From Stictocephala bisonia (lineage: Eukaryota; Arthropoda; Insecta; Hemiptera; Membracidae): a stretch of DNA of 64,000 nt. Below, piece by piece: positions 23,019 to 34,655 of the stretch. The stretch is taken from positions 296,001 through 360,000 of the forward strand of contig JAQJVL010000249.1 of the NCBI GenBank assembly GCA_035578905.1, read 5' to 3'. The notes under the pieces were generated by a model. The model worked only from the letters and a program-made list of their open reading frames with translations. It was not told where the DNA came from and made no database searches. The position numbers were made by a program, and so were the translations under genes. Every line of letters starts with the position of its first letter. The first letter of the stretch is position 1.

Positions 23019-23227
23019 ATCTGTCACACACCGTTACGTGTTTTGATTGAGTTGATAGTTTTTGTGCCATCCTAGTTTTTTCAACTTTTCACCTAGATTT
23101 TTAAAGGTAAGGCTTTTGAACCTTATATATTCTTAAATAGTAAGGTTGTAGAAGTATTTTAATGGATAAGTCTTCGGGTTTTTACTTAACATAAAAAAGT
23201 TGTCAACATAATAAAATTGTTGCCACG

Positions 23228-25620
23228 CCGTCCTAATTCGGACCCCTTTCGCCAGCCTAAATCGGACCCCCTATGTTTTGCGCTTTAAGACTCGTAGTGA
23301 GTTCGTAAACTCCTAAAATATGATTTGAAATTATGTTCCAGATGGGGAAGACCTCTAAAAGCTGGTCTCCATCCAAAATGGCGAGTGCTATCGATGCAGT
23401 AAGAAAAAAGAAAATGGGCTGGAAAAAGGCGAGCAAAAGTTTTAACGTTCCAAAAACGACACTTATGAGACTGTCCAATGTTAAGTATGGTGAACCTACG
23501 GAAGCAGTAAAAGTACAACGAGGCAGACCCACTGTTCTTAACAAAAATCTTGAAGCTGAGCTGGTACACTATTGTCTGGCTATGGAGGCTTGTTTTTTTG
23601 GTCTAACCCGTGGTGATTTACGGAGAATGGCCTTACAGTTAGCAGAACGAAATGGGATTAAGCATCCTTTTAAAGATGAACGTGCAGGGGAGAAGGGGCT
23701 CAAACTTTTCCTCAAACGACATCATGCTCAACTGTCGGTAAGGAAGCCAACAGGAACTTCTAACAGTAGAGCCCTTGGGTTTAGTAAAGATAACGTTAAG
23801 AAGTTTTATGATCTTCTAGAAAATGTTTACAATAAGGGCAATTTTACTCCAAACAGAATCTACAACGTTGATGAGAGCGGTATCACCGTGGTACAGTCTA
23901 AGGTATCAGATGTAGTTGGCCTTAGGGGCAAAAAGCAAATAGCGGCCTTGACTTCGGGAGAACGTGGAGCTCTTATCACAATCGTCGCCTGCATGAATGC
24001 TTTTTGCACCTTCGTGCCACCACTTGTGATTTTCCCGCGAAAAAACATGAGTGATCAGTTGAAGAAGGGAGCTCCTCCCGGAACAATATTTGCAGCTCAC
24101 CCTTCCGGATGGATACAAACCAACATCTTTACGGATTGGTTTAGACATTTCCTTGAGTTCTCCAAGCCTACACAGGTAAAGACAGTACTGCTGATCTTGG
24201 ATGGACACTTCAGCCACACCCAAAATATTGACCTTATTGACATGGCTAAGGCAAACCATGTGACAATTGTGTCCTTGCCTCCTCATTCATCACACAAAAT
24301 ACAGCCCCTTGACCGGACTTTCATGGGCCCATTGAAGGTCTACTATAGTGAAGAAGTGAGGCAGTACTTGAGGCTTTATTCTTACTGCTTTTGATACAAT
24401 GGAGTTGTTTGGAAGAGCCTAAATTAAATGCCAAACTGCAGAAATAGCTATCAATGGTTTCAGAGTTACTGGAATTTACCCTTTTAATAAAACCCTGTTC
24501 TCAGATGCTGAATTTATCGAAGAGGCCCAAAAAAAGAGAGATTCCTCCTTTTATGAAAGTGTCTTGCTGCACAAGCCAAGGGGAAATCGGAATTCAGTAA
24601 ACACTAAAGAACCTACTCATGAAGAGCAACAAGATCATTTTGAAATTGATCTTACTCAACCTCGGCCGGTTTAAGTACTCCTACGAGGACAGTTCTATCA
24701 ACTGCAGTTGAAGAAGATGATGTCCAAACAAGCCCTTTTGACATTTTCCCAGTTCCTAAAATAAAGAAGAGGACTACAAATAGAGGAAGAAAAGCCTTCA
24801 GCTCTGCTATAATCACAGATTCACCTTACAAAGCTCAGCTCGTAGAAGCAAAGAAAATCAAAGAAGAAAAAGAAGCAGGGCAGCACGGAAAAAAAGGAGA
24901 AAACAGCAGACGTGGTCGGGGATTCAAGGGTTCTTCCAGAAAAAGCACTTCAGAAAAGGGAAAACAGCTCGTATCCAAGAAAATAAACTTTGATGAAGTT
25001 CTTGAATCAAGCTCAGAAAACGACAATGACTCAGTTTCATCAGGATCGTCTGTAATGGAAGTTCTCCGGGATGTCAAACCAACAGCAGATGAGGACGCTT
25101 GTTGCATCTTCTGCAGCTGCAAGTTTTCCGACGATGTGAAGGGAGAGTTGTGGGCCATGTGTGTAGTCTGTTCAATGTGGGCTCATGTGGACTGTGCAGG
25201 AGCAGAAAAGGAGATTTATATCTGCGACTATTGCAAATGAAATACAGTAGACCATGACGTTTTGTATTTGACTTTAAACCAAATTTAACTTGTTTCCATA
25301 TGTGTTTTACTTATTTACAAAACATCTATTTGAAAAATATGTTACGTTCACTTATATACACCTTTTTTCCAAATGTTTTGTGTATTACTTATATTTTTTG
25401 TAGGGGGTCCGATTTAAGACGGTTTTTTTCCGACCGCCAAAATGTAAGGTTTTGGCAAAAAAAATATGGTTTACAGTTGTTAATAAATTAGGTCAAACCA
25501 CTTTGAAAATGGTTCACGCCTAAATTAGTTAAGCATTAAGTGCATAAAAAACAAATTTTTTCATTGTTTTATATTTTTCTTAAATTAAAAACAAAATGGG
25601 GGTCCGAATTTGGCTGGTTT
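23228..25620 (+). mobile_element. Tigger/pogo-like DNA transposon, nearly full length
   Basis: The transposase pseudogene is bracketed by paired subterminal motifs. On the left are CCTAATTCGGACCCC (about 23232) and CCTAAATCGGACCCCC (about 23256). On the right, inverted, are GGGGGTCCGATTTAAGACGG (25403) and GGGGGTCCGAATTTGGCTGG (25598). Left-outer resembles right-inner and left-inner resembles right-outer. Exact termini and the expected TA target duplication could not be fixed. The element lies just after the piggyBac-like element. Confidence 0.8.
23342..25240 (+). pseudogene. Tigger/pogo-like DDE transposase with C-terminal PHD finger (broken)
   Basis: A 353-residue frame opens at 23333; the second Met at 23342 (MGKTSKSW) fits the family start better. 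N-terminal psq-type helix-turn-helix (GWKKASKSFNVPKTTLMRLS), then a CENP-B-like part (LAMEACFFGLTRGDLRRMA). The DDE catalytic core has D in NVDESGI (about 23865), D in LILDGHFSHTQN (about 24200) and the third acidic site in SSHKIQPLDRTF (about 24295). A frameshift plus stops at about 24388-24430 break it; [20 protein letters not shown] continues in a second frame. Another frameshift lies near 24672. The last frame has an acidic/serine-rich linker (SSSENDNDSVSSGSS) and a PHD-type finger, CCIFCSCKF...CVVCSMWAHVDC...CDYC, ending at 25240. Few lesions suggest moderately recent death. Confidence 0.9.
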
Positions 25621-26384
25621 CCTCTACAAACAATGAGTTAATCACTTCGCATTTCAACAGTTAACCAAAGGTACTTAAAAAAAGAATATTTATTGCTTTA
25701 TAATTATGAATGCAGGTTTATTTTATTCTACGGTTTTAAAACAGTTTATAAAACTAGACACACTCACAAAATTAATAGATTTCATTAACGTACATAGGTC
25801 AAACTAGCTGGTGAAGTGTCGGCCTGGCTGCCCTTACCTTTCCGTCAAGTATTTCCAATTTGCTCAGTCAGAGTTTTCTGTCAACAGAAACTTGTACAGT
25901 TCAGATAAGAAATAAAACTTTTCACGTTTAATAATATAGAATAGTTTCCTCTCAAATAAGAAACTTAACAAAGACATTCAAGACGAACTTTTTAACGTTA
26001 ATAATAAATACTTCCAGTAAAAAGAAGTAGAAGTTTCTGACATGGTGACTTAAATAACAATACATTAGTTATGATGCTGAGTTGGATACTTGCTGTAATG
26101 TTCATTTAGGAATTTGATGGTTTGAATAACAGGTCAAAGGTAGGCAAGTTAGTGGAATGAATATCTAAAACACTGTCACCAAACTGTTACATATTTCAGA
26201 CTAAGGCCGAATAGCAGTGAATTGATCGGCAAAAACCAAATTTCAGAATTACATTATGTGAGACTGTGAAAACTAAATTCACACCATAAATTGATAACTA
26301 ATTCAAACTTTAAGCTTGAAAGGAAAATACAGCCTCAAAAATGTTGAGTATAAATATTTTTACAGAATCGAGCTGATCCATTTT
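25621..26384. other. AT-rich spacer without a gene
   Basis: No gene, repeat or transposon end recognised. The minisatellite begins at about 26385. Confidence 0.4.
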
Positions 26385-28205
26385 TCATTGGAAGAAGAAC
26401 GTATGAAGAATGCCTACCATTATACTTCTCTGACTGATGCTAGGCAGCAACAGGAAGAACAACGTATGATCCGTTATACTTCTCTGACTGATGCTAGGCA
26501 GCAGCAGGAAGAAGAACGTGTGAAGAATGCCTACTATTATGCTTCTCTGACTGATGCTTGACAGCAGCAGAAGAAGAATGTGTGGTCCGTTATACTTCTC
26601 TGACTGATGTTAGACAGCAGCAGGAAGAAGAACGTGTGGTCCGTTATACTTCTCTGACTGATGTTAGGCAATAGCAGGAGGAAGAACGTGTGAAGAATGC
26701 CTACCATTATACTTCTCTGACTGATACTAGGCAATAGCAGGAACAAGAACGTATGGTCCGTTATACTTCTGTGACTGATGTTAGGCAATAGCAGGAAGAA
26801 GAACGTGGGAAGAATGCCTACCATTATACTTCTCTGACTGATGCTAGGCAGAAGCAGGAAGAAGAACGTGTGAAGAATGCCTACCATTATACTTCTCTGA
26901 CTGATACTAGGCAACAGCAGGAAGAAGAACGTATGGTCCGTTATACTTCTGTGACTGATGTTAGACAATAGCAGGAAGAAGAACGTGGGAAGAATGCCTA
27001 CCATTATACTTCTCTGACTGATGCTAGGCAGAAGCAGGAAGAAGAACGTGTGAAGAATGTCTACCATTATACTTCTCTGACTGATGTTAGGCAATAGCAG
27101 GAGGAAGAACGTGTGAAGAATGCCTACCATTATACTTCTCTGACTGATACTAGGCAACAGCAGGAAGAAGAACGTATGGTCCGTTATACTTCTGTGACTG
27201 ATGTTAGGCAATAGCAGGAAGAAGAACGTTTGAAGAATGCCTACCATTATACTTCTTTGACTGATGCTAGGCCGCAGCAGGAAGAAGAACGTGTGAAGAA
27301 TGTCTACCATTATACTTCTCTGACTGATGTTAGGCAATAGCAGGAGGAAGAACGTGTGAAGAATGCCTACCATTATACTTCTCTGACTGATACTAGGCAA
27401 CAGCAGGAAGAAGAACGTATGGTTTGTTTTACTTCTGTGACTGATGTTAGGCAATAGCAGGAAGAAGAACGTTTGAAGAATGCCTACCATTATACTTCTT
27501 TGACTGATGCTAGGCCGCAGCAGGAAGAAGAACGTCTGGTGTGCCGACCGTAATACTTCTCTGACTAATGTTAGGCAAAAGCAGGAGGGAGAACGTCTGG
27601 TGTGCCGACCGTAATACTTCTCTGACTAATGTTAGGCAAAAGCAGGAGGGAGAACGTCTGGTGTGCCGACCGTAATACTTCTCTGACTGATGTTAGGCTA
27701 AAGCAGGAAGAAGAACGTCTGGTGTGCCGACCGTAATACTTCTCTGACTGATGTTAGGCTAAAGCAGGAAGGAGAACGTCTGGTGTGCCGACCGTAATAC
27801 TTCTCTGACTGATGTTAGGCTAAAGCAGGAAGAAGAACGTCTGGTGTGCCGACCGTAATACTTCTCTGACTGATGTTAGGCTAAAGCAGGAAGGAGAACG
27901 TCTGGTTTGCCGACCGTAATACTTCTCTGACTGATGTTAGGCAGAAGCAGGAAGGAGAACGTCTGGTGTGCCGACCGTAATACTTCTCTGACTAATGTTA
28001 GGCAAAAGCAGGAGGGAGAACGTCTGGTGCCGACCGTAATACTTCTCTGACCGATGTTAGGCTAAAGCAGGAAGGAGAACGCGTGAAGAATGTCTACCAT
28101 TATACTTCTCTGACTGATGCTAGGCTGTAGGAGGAAGAAGAACGTCTGGTGTGCCGACCGTAATACTTCTCTGACTGATGTTAGGCTGAAGGAGGAAGAA
28201 CGTCC
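26385..28205. repeat. Modular minisatellite: constant 42-bp core with 63-, 54- and 61-bp units
   Basis: Every unit has TACTTCTCTGACTGATG, TTAGGCARNAGCAGG and AAGAAGAACGT. It is followed by one of three tails: GAAGAATGCCTACCATTA (63-bp unit), GGTCCGTTA (54 bp), or CTGGTGTGCCGACCGTAA (61 bp, dominant from 27535). The 27000-27530 zone shows a 243-bp higher-order block (63+63+63+54): GCCGCAGCAG variants at 27271 and 27514. A 317-residue minus frame (TFFFLLLPSISQRS units) exists only because most units are multiples of three. The plus frame (SLTDARQQQEEERVKNAY) is broken repeatedly. I do not call a gene. Confidence 0.93.
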
Positions 28206-28209
28206 GGAG

Positions 28210-28950
28210 GGTTTCGCTCCAATCATAGTACAGAAACAGTTCTTCTCTATGTTGCACATGACATTTGTGAACCATGGATTTGAGAAAGTACGGTCTTGAT
28301 TTTGTTCGATATTTCCAAGGCCTTCGACTGTGTGCATAAACCCCTCCTACTTGTTAAACTAAAGAATGAAGGCTTTTCAGACAGCAGTTTCATCAGCAGT
28401 GTGTGCGCGTAGATGAAAGAGTATAGAGTTTTAGATCTGTTTCATCTGGCGTACCTTAAGTCCCAATTTTGGGCCCTTTGATATTTTCCTTATAAATTAA
28501 TCACATAAGCTTGGTCTTTTCTTCAATTAGCACACATGTATACTGAATATTCACAGATTTGTTTCTATTGTGGCGCAAGTTGCTTAAACGATACTGTGAG
28601 TAGGATCAACCAATACATTGAAAATGTAGACAAATGAACCAAAATGCATGGCCTTAAACTCAATGAACATAAAACACAAGCAAATTATTGGCTCGTTTCA
28701 CTTTTACATTAATAAAATAGAAGTCAATGGTATATCTCTTTCGTATTATATATCAGTTAATACTGTTGGTGTTATTTTTAATCACAATATTACTTGATAT
28801 ACGGTGCTGAACATTTGTAAAAAGGCTTTTTGAGCAATAAACTATCTTAAAAGTCTGCAAAGTTTCTACCTGTGTACATCAAGCTTCGTCTTGTAGAATC
28901 ACTGGTCTTTCCCCATTTTACCTATTGTAATTGAACAATGACATTACTGT
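28210..28950 (+). pseudogene. LINE reverse transcriptase fragment (broken)
   Basis: Joined directly to the minisatellite. Readable in shifting frames: MTFVNHGFEK, ILFDISKAFDCVHKPLL (motif A, about 28298), VKLKNEGFSDSSF, PILGPLIFSL.INHI (motif B region, about 28460), INQYIENVDK.TKMHGLKLN (about 28600), and LKSLQSFYLCTSSFVL.ESL with FPHFTYC (about 28850-28930). The catalytic YADD region is unrecognisable. Several stops. It belongs to a different LINE lineage from the two at 35-43 kb judging by motif A. Confidence 0.75.
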
Positions 28951-28970
28951 AGCTTTGGCTAATAAATTTG

Positions 28971-29135
28971 CCAAAATCCACCGGGCCAGGCCAAATGGCT
29001 CACGTTCCAACTCTGTGAATGGGGAATCCGTTTTGGAGTGTCGTGAAGTGATGGGCCAAAATCCACCGGGCAGGCAAAATGGCTCACGTTCCAACTCTGC
29101 GAATGAGGAATCCGCATTGGAGTGATGGCGCGATG
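28971..29135 (+). repeat. 85-bp direct duplication, two copies
   Basis: CCAAAATCCACCGGGC.AGGC, then AAATGGCTCACGTTCCAACTC and GGAATCCG.TTGGAGTG occur at 28971-29055 and again from 29056, with about 10% divergence. Non-coding. Confidence 0.85.
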
Positions 29136-29529
29136 GAGCGTTGGCACAGTGCTCCATTGTTGTCGGAAACAGACTGACCATCGCCTGATAACATGCAGCC
29201 CGCGCCACATCCAAAACATTTAAAATTATTTCCGTCATTTAGTCTTATTTAAGTTCTATTAGGATTGACAACGTGATCTCTAATTTGCTAGTGAGAAATA
29301 GAATCAATAGAAACAAACCAGATTTAGAAATAATTTTTCAGTGCAAAAATAGCAACACATACGAAAAAAAATTAATAACGTACCAACGGTTTATTATTTC
29401 ATCATGAAATTCCATAATTCTACACCTAATCGTACTAGTTTCAATTGAATGATATATTATTATCATTTAATGATATTACGTAATGAATTAAGGTGATAAT
29501 GGAATAATTAAGAACATACTGGGTGGATC
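29136..29529. other. AT-rich spacer without a gene
   Basis: Nothing recognised apart from ordinary AT-rich sequence. Confidence 0.4.
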
Positions 29530-30890
29530 TGTGCTGAATAGAAAAGTACTCCTCCGCCCGTGGTGCACGGCTTGGAAAAGTAGTCCCTGGAAAAGTAACC
29601 CCCCCCCCCCCAAGCCTTGTTGAGCGGACTGTATCAGGAATAATTGATATATAACACCTCAATTTTCATAGGTTCTTTGATTATATTCTATTCTTTTACT
29701 TCTACAAAAAATCATGCCATATATTCAAACACTTTTCAAGTTGTAGCGAATATAGTAGGCCTACTTAAAAATTAAAATAAAATAGCACATTCGAGTTTGA
29801 TACTGTAATACTATATGAGTAAACAAACTTTCAATGCGCAGAATTATTTGTATTAAATTGTTTCGTATACATGTTATATGAAGATTGTTTATATATTTAT
29901 AAATGCGATTAATTTATAAACATATTAAAAACAACAAGGTATCAATTTGAGAATACAATATTAAATGTTAAACAATATTCCGAATATTGAAATTGTGCAA
30001 AAAAATTTTTAGACTATCAGTTTTGTGAGACATTCGGGTGCGATGCTGATTCGGTGTTTGACGTGTACGGTTCCTTAAGTAATTTGTAATAAAAATGTAA
30101 ACTGATTTGGCTGCATTTTTCCATAGTAAGTCGTGTGTAAAATAGCCTGTGCATTTCGTAAGTATTACAACTAAGAACGCAGTTTATAGACTATCTTCAA
30201 TAAAACAAACTTTTTTTAACCAACCAGTGTACTTGTCATAAATTTAAAATTCTGAAAGTGCAAAATATTTCATGGAATGTAATTTACTCTGTATTAAAAT
30301 TGCCTCGTTATAGGATAAATAATGGTAAATAAATAAAGATGACGCATTGATAAAAGCATTAAAAACTCGGTACGACGACACCGGTTCTGTTTTCTGTTTC
30401 AATTAATCCGTATGATTAGGATTTAATAGTGAAATTAATTTATCTATATTTACCCACATTGTTTATGTGTGTTGTATAAATAAATGATAGACCTTCAAAA
30501 CTACAGTTCACAATCAGTAGTAGTTTCCAAAAGCCTACAACTTGGCTGCGGCAATCTCAAGGCCGAGCCAGCCCGGGGTGTACTTTTCCTGGGGCTACTT
30601 TTCCACCCCGTACACAGCCGATTGGGGGGGAGGGGTACTTTTCCAAAGGCTCAAATCCGATCAAAACTCGCCGTATTTGATTATAAATTTATAATAGACT
30701 ATATCATTGCATTCAGGGAGTTTACTAGATTGGTCGCGGGGGGGGGGGTTGTACTTTTCCAGTCGCGGACACCAGTTTCGTCAATTGTCCAAATAACGTT
30801 TTTGTGACGTCAAAATTACGTAGGCAGTTGTGGGGGGAGGGGCTTTTCCAAGGGGGTACTTTTCCGCTACCCTCTTTTTGTTAGGTTTTT
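29530..30890. mobile_element. Candidate DNA element with repeated GGAAAAGTA subterminal motifs
   Basis: The left part has GAAAAGTACTCCTCC (about 29540), TTGGAAAAGTAGTCC (29573) and TGGAAAAGTAACCCC (29588). The right part carries the inverse at about 30580, 30595, 30636, 30750, 30840 and 30860 (GTACTTTTCC and variants), ending GGGGGTACTTTTCCGCTACCC. Long C runs on the left face long G runs on the right. The roughly 950-bp middle is AT-rich. The inverted, clustered motifs resemble subterminal transposase-binding repeats. Exact ends, target duplication and superfamily are not defined, and no transposase is present. Confidence 0.5.
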
Positions 30891-32443
30891 TTCGCTTAAT
30901 TAAAAGAACTACAGCTGCTGATAATTAGATAAATTCTTCATCCATTTTAACCAAATACACAAATAAAATACACAAATAAAAATAATAAATTTACTTAAAT
31001 GCAATCAACACTGGACTATTTGGAGTTGTTGGACCGTTGTAACAGTCGTGAATGGCCTTCTCTATTTTCAACAAATTTCGATCACGCCAGGCCACATCGT
31101 GCTGCGCCACGCCAATCCATTTGGCATCCTTAGCCACTGAGCCACCACGCCGGCAACATAGGCAAGTACTTGACTATGTCTACTTGAACTGAGGGATGCC
31201 ATTTCGTGTATTTATGAATGGGGATTTAAATTACTACATTATTAATTGCAGAAGACCAATTTGTTTTGTTTATGAGTAGTAAATTACATGTCTATGCTGT
31301 AAATAGTCACAAACAAATTTTCTTTGTAAATTTGTAGCATTTTCATGCGCATGATACCAAAAATCTTAATTCATAAATCTGGATAAGACTTTTATTTGAA
31401 TGTATATCTAAGCATAACAACGTTTGCCCACCTAATCACGTGTAATAGCAACTAAGTGACTTTTACAACAAATTCATGTCTAGAATGTAATGTTAAACAT
31501 ATTCCTTTAGCTATTCAATAGAGTAAATAAGTGTAAATTTTACGCAATTAAGTTGATTTGGTGATTATATTTCAATATAAACAAAAATTATGAAAATGTA
31601 TAATACCGGAATAAATATATAAACGTTTAAAGATTTTAAAGACAAATTTTAACTATAACTAATGGTATTATTAACTCAGTTTATGTTTGTCATACTAACT
31701 ATTTGATAGTTCGTTCCAACTAATATTGATGTACATGTATACATTCCTTTAAACTGCAAATTGCTATATTGGTTATATAGACACAAGGCAAACTCTAATT
31801 CTAAAGGGATTACGGCGAGGGATATACTGAACAATTCGTCGGCTTTGTCAGCGCATGGACTTTGAAGAATGGAACTTTGGAACAATCAATATTCGTTAAT
31901 CGTTTAACGAAATTCTTGCCTTTTTTTAATTTTCAAGCAATAAGAGTTGTAAAAAACGTTTATATTTCTGTAAACATTTGATGATTCTCAAACATTTTAT
32001 AAATATAATCTACATCATCTTTTGCTTGTGCTGAACAAATATTGAACATTTTATGATGAATGAAATAACCGTTATATTGTAACGTCTCCTTTAAAAATCA
32101 TACGAATAGTTACAAATTTATTTTTGTTTATCTTTCATTTCTTAAACACATGAGAAAATAATAAAGCTTTCAAAATTCTTCTTTAGTTACTTTTAATTGA
32201 AAATAAAATAAACCTTCAGCAAAATAAAGATGTTAACCTCTTCTTGTAAAAATACTTTATTTAAAATTTAAAACCAAACTTAAAAACTTTTCTCAAATAA
32301 TGGAATGAAATAAAATTAACTTTTCGATGTGTCAAATAAAAATAATAATAATAATTTAATTTCTTAATATTCAGATTAAATTCTTATATATTAATTCTTT
32401 ATGTATGTTTCTTAAAATGAATGAATGTGCCTCAGGAATCTGC
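30891..32443. other. AT-rich stretch without a supported gene
   Basis: Mostly featureless. At 31017-31165 there is a GC-richer minus-strand segment with a tRNA-like TGGCTCAGTGGCTAAG and a 42-residue open stretch (WIGVAQHDVAWRDRNLLK...), listed separately. An (AAT)n run lies near 32340. Confidence 0.4.
31017..31170 (-). repeat. SINE-like or retroelement 3'-end relic
   Basis: On the minus strand GGTGGCTCAGTGGCTAAGGATG (about 31150-31130) resembles an RNA polymerase III A box, and GGCGTGATCGAAATTTG (about 31075) weakly resembles a B box. The core CTTAGCCACTGAGCCA recurs at 62891. A short minus frame ends in AFK and a stop near 31009. The two readings compete; neither is proven. Confidence 0.35.
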
Positions 32444-32610
32444 AAAACAGTCTAGCTCAGTTCGCCGAGCCGATAACACGCCTCGCTCCAGTAGATAACG
32501 CTAGTGCACGCCAAATCGTGTCGCTTGTTTTATTATAGCATTTTTCATTATTCTTAGGTATTATTTATTTTCATTCTGTTTATTTTTATGAGGATTTACT
32601 AATTTAAGTA

Positions 32611-34655
32611 ATGTCGTCTCTATGTGGTGTTTGCAACCAACCTTTTCGAAGTGATGAAAGTGACTCAATAGTTAAATGTTCTGGTGCGTGTGAGAAATCG
32701 CATTAGCATTAAGGATGCATTAAGGATGATATAACTGGCAAGAAAACTCGCTCATATCGTGAGTGGAGGTGTACTGAGTGCTCACAGTAGCGCAAGTTCA
32801 GCGTCGCACGCAGTTACAAAAGAATTGTCCGTGGTTGGAGGACTTCAAGAGGGAGGTGTTTGGAGAGTTGAAGAGTTTCAAAAATGAAATGAATGAACTG
32901 TCCCGCCTCAGTTTAATTTGTGTCAGGAAAACTAGACGAAACGGCGCAGTTGATGAAAGAAATCAAGTCTGAGATGGCGTCTGTAAAGCGGTAAAATGAG
33001 AAACTTCGAAGTAAGAATGTCAGCCTCACGTGTGAAGTATCTTCCTTGAAGGACAGAGTTAAATATCTGGAAAACAACCTGGAAATCAGTGGTCTTCCAG
33101 TATCTCGAGGTGAGGATGTCATCAACCTCGTAAAGGATGTTGGGACGTCATTGGGGGTGCATATACACAAGAATGACATTTCTACCGCCCACAGAGTTTG
33201 TCAGCAGATCGACGAAGGGATGACAGCCCACGACGTCTACCTTCCAGTCTCTCGAGGTGAGGACATCATCAACCTCGTAAAGGATGTTGGGACGTCATTG
33301 GGGGTGGATATTCACAAGGATGACATTTCTACCACTCACAGAGTTTGTCAGCAGATCGACGAAGGGATGACAGCCCACGACGTCAACCTTCCAGTCTCTC
33401 GAGGTGAGGATGTCATCAACCTCGTAAAGGATGTTGGGACGTCATTGGGGGTGGATATTCACAAGAATGACATTTCTACCACTCACAGAGTTTGTCAGCA
33501 GATCGACGAAGGGATGACAGCCCACGACGTCTACCTTCCAGTCTCTCGAGGTGAGGACATCATCAACCTCGTAAAGGATGCTGGAACGTCATTGGGGGTG
33601 GATATTCACAAGAATGACATTTCTACCACTCACAGAGTTTGTCAGCAGATCGACGAAGGGATGACAGCCCACGACGTCTACCTTCCAGTCTCTCGAGGTG
33701 AGGACATCATCAACCTCGTAAAGGATGTTGGGACGTCATTGGGGGTGGATATTCACAAGGATGACATTTCTACCACTCACAGAGTTTGTCAGCAGATCGA
33801 CGAAGGGATGACAGCCCACGACGTCTACCTTCCAGTCTCTCGAGGTGAGGACATCATCAACCTCGTAAAGGATGTTGGGACGTCATTGGGGGTGGATATT
33901 CACAAGGATGACATTTCTACCACTCACAGAGTTTGTCAGCAGATCGACGAAGGGATGACAGCCCACGACGTCTACCTTCCAGTCTCTCGAGGTGAGGACA
34001 TCATCAACCTCGTAAAGGATGTTGGGACGTCATTGGGGGTGGATATTCACAAGGATGACATTTCTACCACTCACAGAGTTTGTCAGCAGATCGACGAAGG
34101 GATGACAGCCCACGACGTCTACCTTCCAGTCTCTCGAGGTGAGGACATCATCAACCTCGTAAAGGATGTTGGGACGTCATTGGGGGTGGATATTCACAAG
34201 GATGACATTTCTACCACTCACAGAGTTTGTCAGCAGATCGACGAAGGGATGACAGCCCACGACGTCTACCTTCCAGTCTCTCGAGGTGAGGACATCATCA
34301 ACCTCGTAAAGGATGTTGGGACGTCATTGGGGGTGGATATTCACAAGAATGACATTTCTACCGCCCACAGAGTTTGTCAGCAGATCGACGAAGGGATGAC
34401 ATCCCACGACGTCTACCAGTGCAGAAGTTATATATTAACGAGCAACTTTTACCAGAAAACAAGGCGTCTCTTTCAAAACTCAAAACTAAGGCGAAAGAAT
34501 TAGTTAACACAATCCCTCTTTCACCACCCTATGGCACTAGGGGCCATACCACTGTTCTTTACCTGGTGCCGTGATGGAACATGTTTTGTTAGATGGTCAC
34601 AGGGATAAAAATATATATGGATTGATTCTTACGATACTATTGACAAGCTTAAGTA
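32611..34655 (+). pseudogene. LINE ORF1 protein with PHD-like finger and nine-fold repeated domain (broken)
   Basis: The Met at 32611 begins MSSLCGVCNQPF. A PHD-like finger follows: Cys at residues 5, 8, 23, 27, then H, C, C. Two stops sit in it (near 32705) and another near 32788. The middle is a charged coiled-coil-like stretch (WLEDFKREVFGELKSF, LTCEVSSLKDRVKYLE), then a domain starting LEISGLPVSRGEDVINLVKD. This has the place and look of the RRM-like domain of LINE ORF1 proteins. Its LPVSRGED...MTAHDVY segment is repeated nine times in frame (33094-34416), giving a 485-residue open frame from 33046 to 34503. A frameshift at about 34420 moves the C-terminal end (LYINEQLLPENKASLSKLKT; then WCRDGTCFVRWSQG) into other frames, ending at about 34655. 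ORF1 products bind the element RNA; this copy cannot be functional. Confidence 0.8.
33094..34416 (+). repeat. 147-bp in-frame tandem repeat of LINE ORF1 domain, exactly nine copies
   Basis: CTTCCAGTNTCTCGAGGTGAG starts at 33094, 33241, 33388, 33535, 33682, 33829, 33976, 34123 and 34270; a tenth start would be 34417, where the array ends. Each unit is 49 codons. Copies differ by only a few bases (HKN/HKD, STAHRV/STTHRV, DVIN/DIIN). The first and last copies share STAHRV, the likely ancestral reading, while the middle six or seven are nearly identical. This is a recent amplification of coding sequence. Confidence 0.97.

Noticed and set aside
22741..23070. 109-residue minus frame at the piggyBac-like right end
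   Set aside because: It spans the element boundary and TTAA, and its sequence is unlike any transposase.
23375..23390. AAAATGGCGAG in the Tigger gene as another YY1-type site
   Set aside because: It is part of the coding sequence (KMASAI), single, and without the flanking motif seen at 861-944.
26537..27490. A 317-residue minus-strand hydrophobic repeat protein
   Set aside because: By-product of 63- and 54-bp units; the frame is lost as soon as 61-bp units begin. Phe/Leu richness comes from the GAAGAAGAA-type plus-strand sequence.
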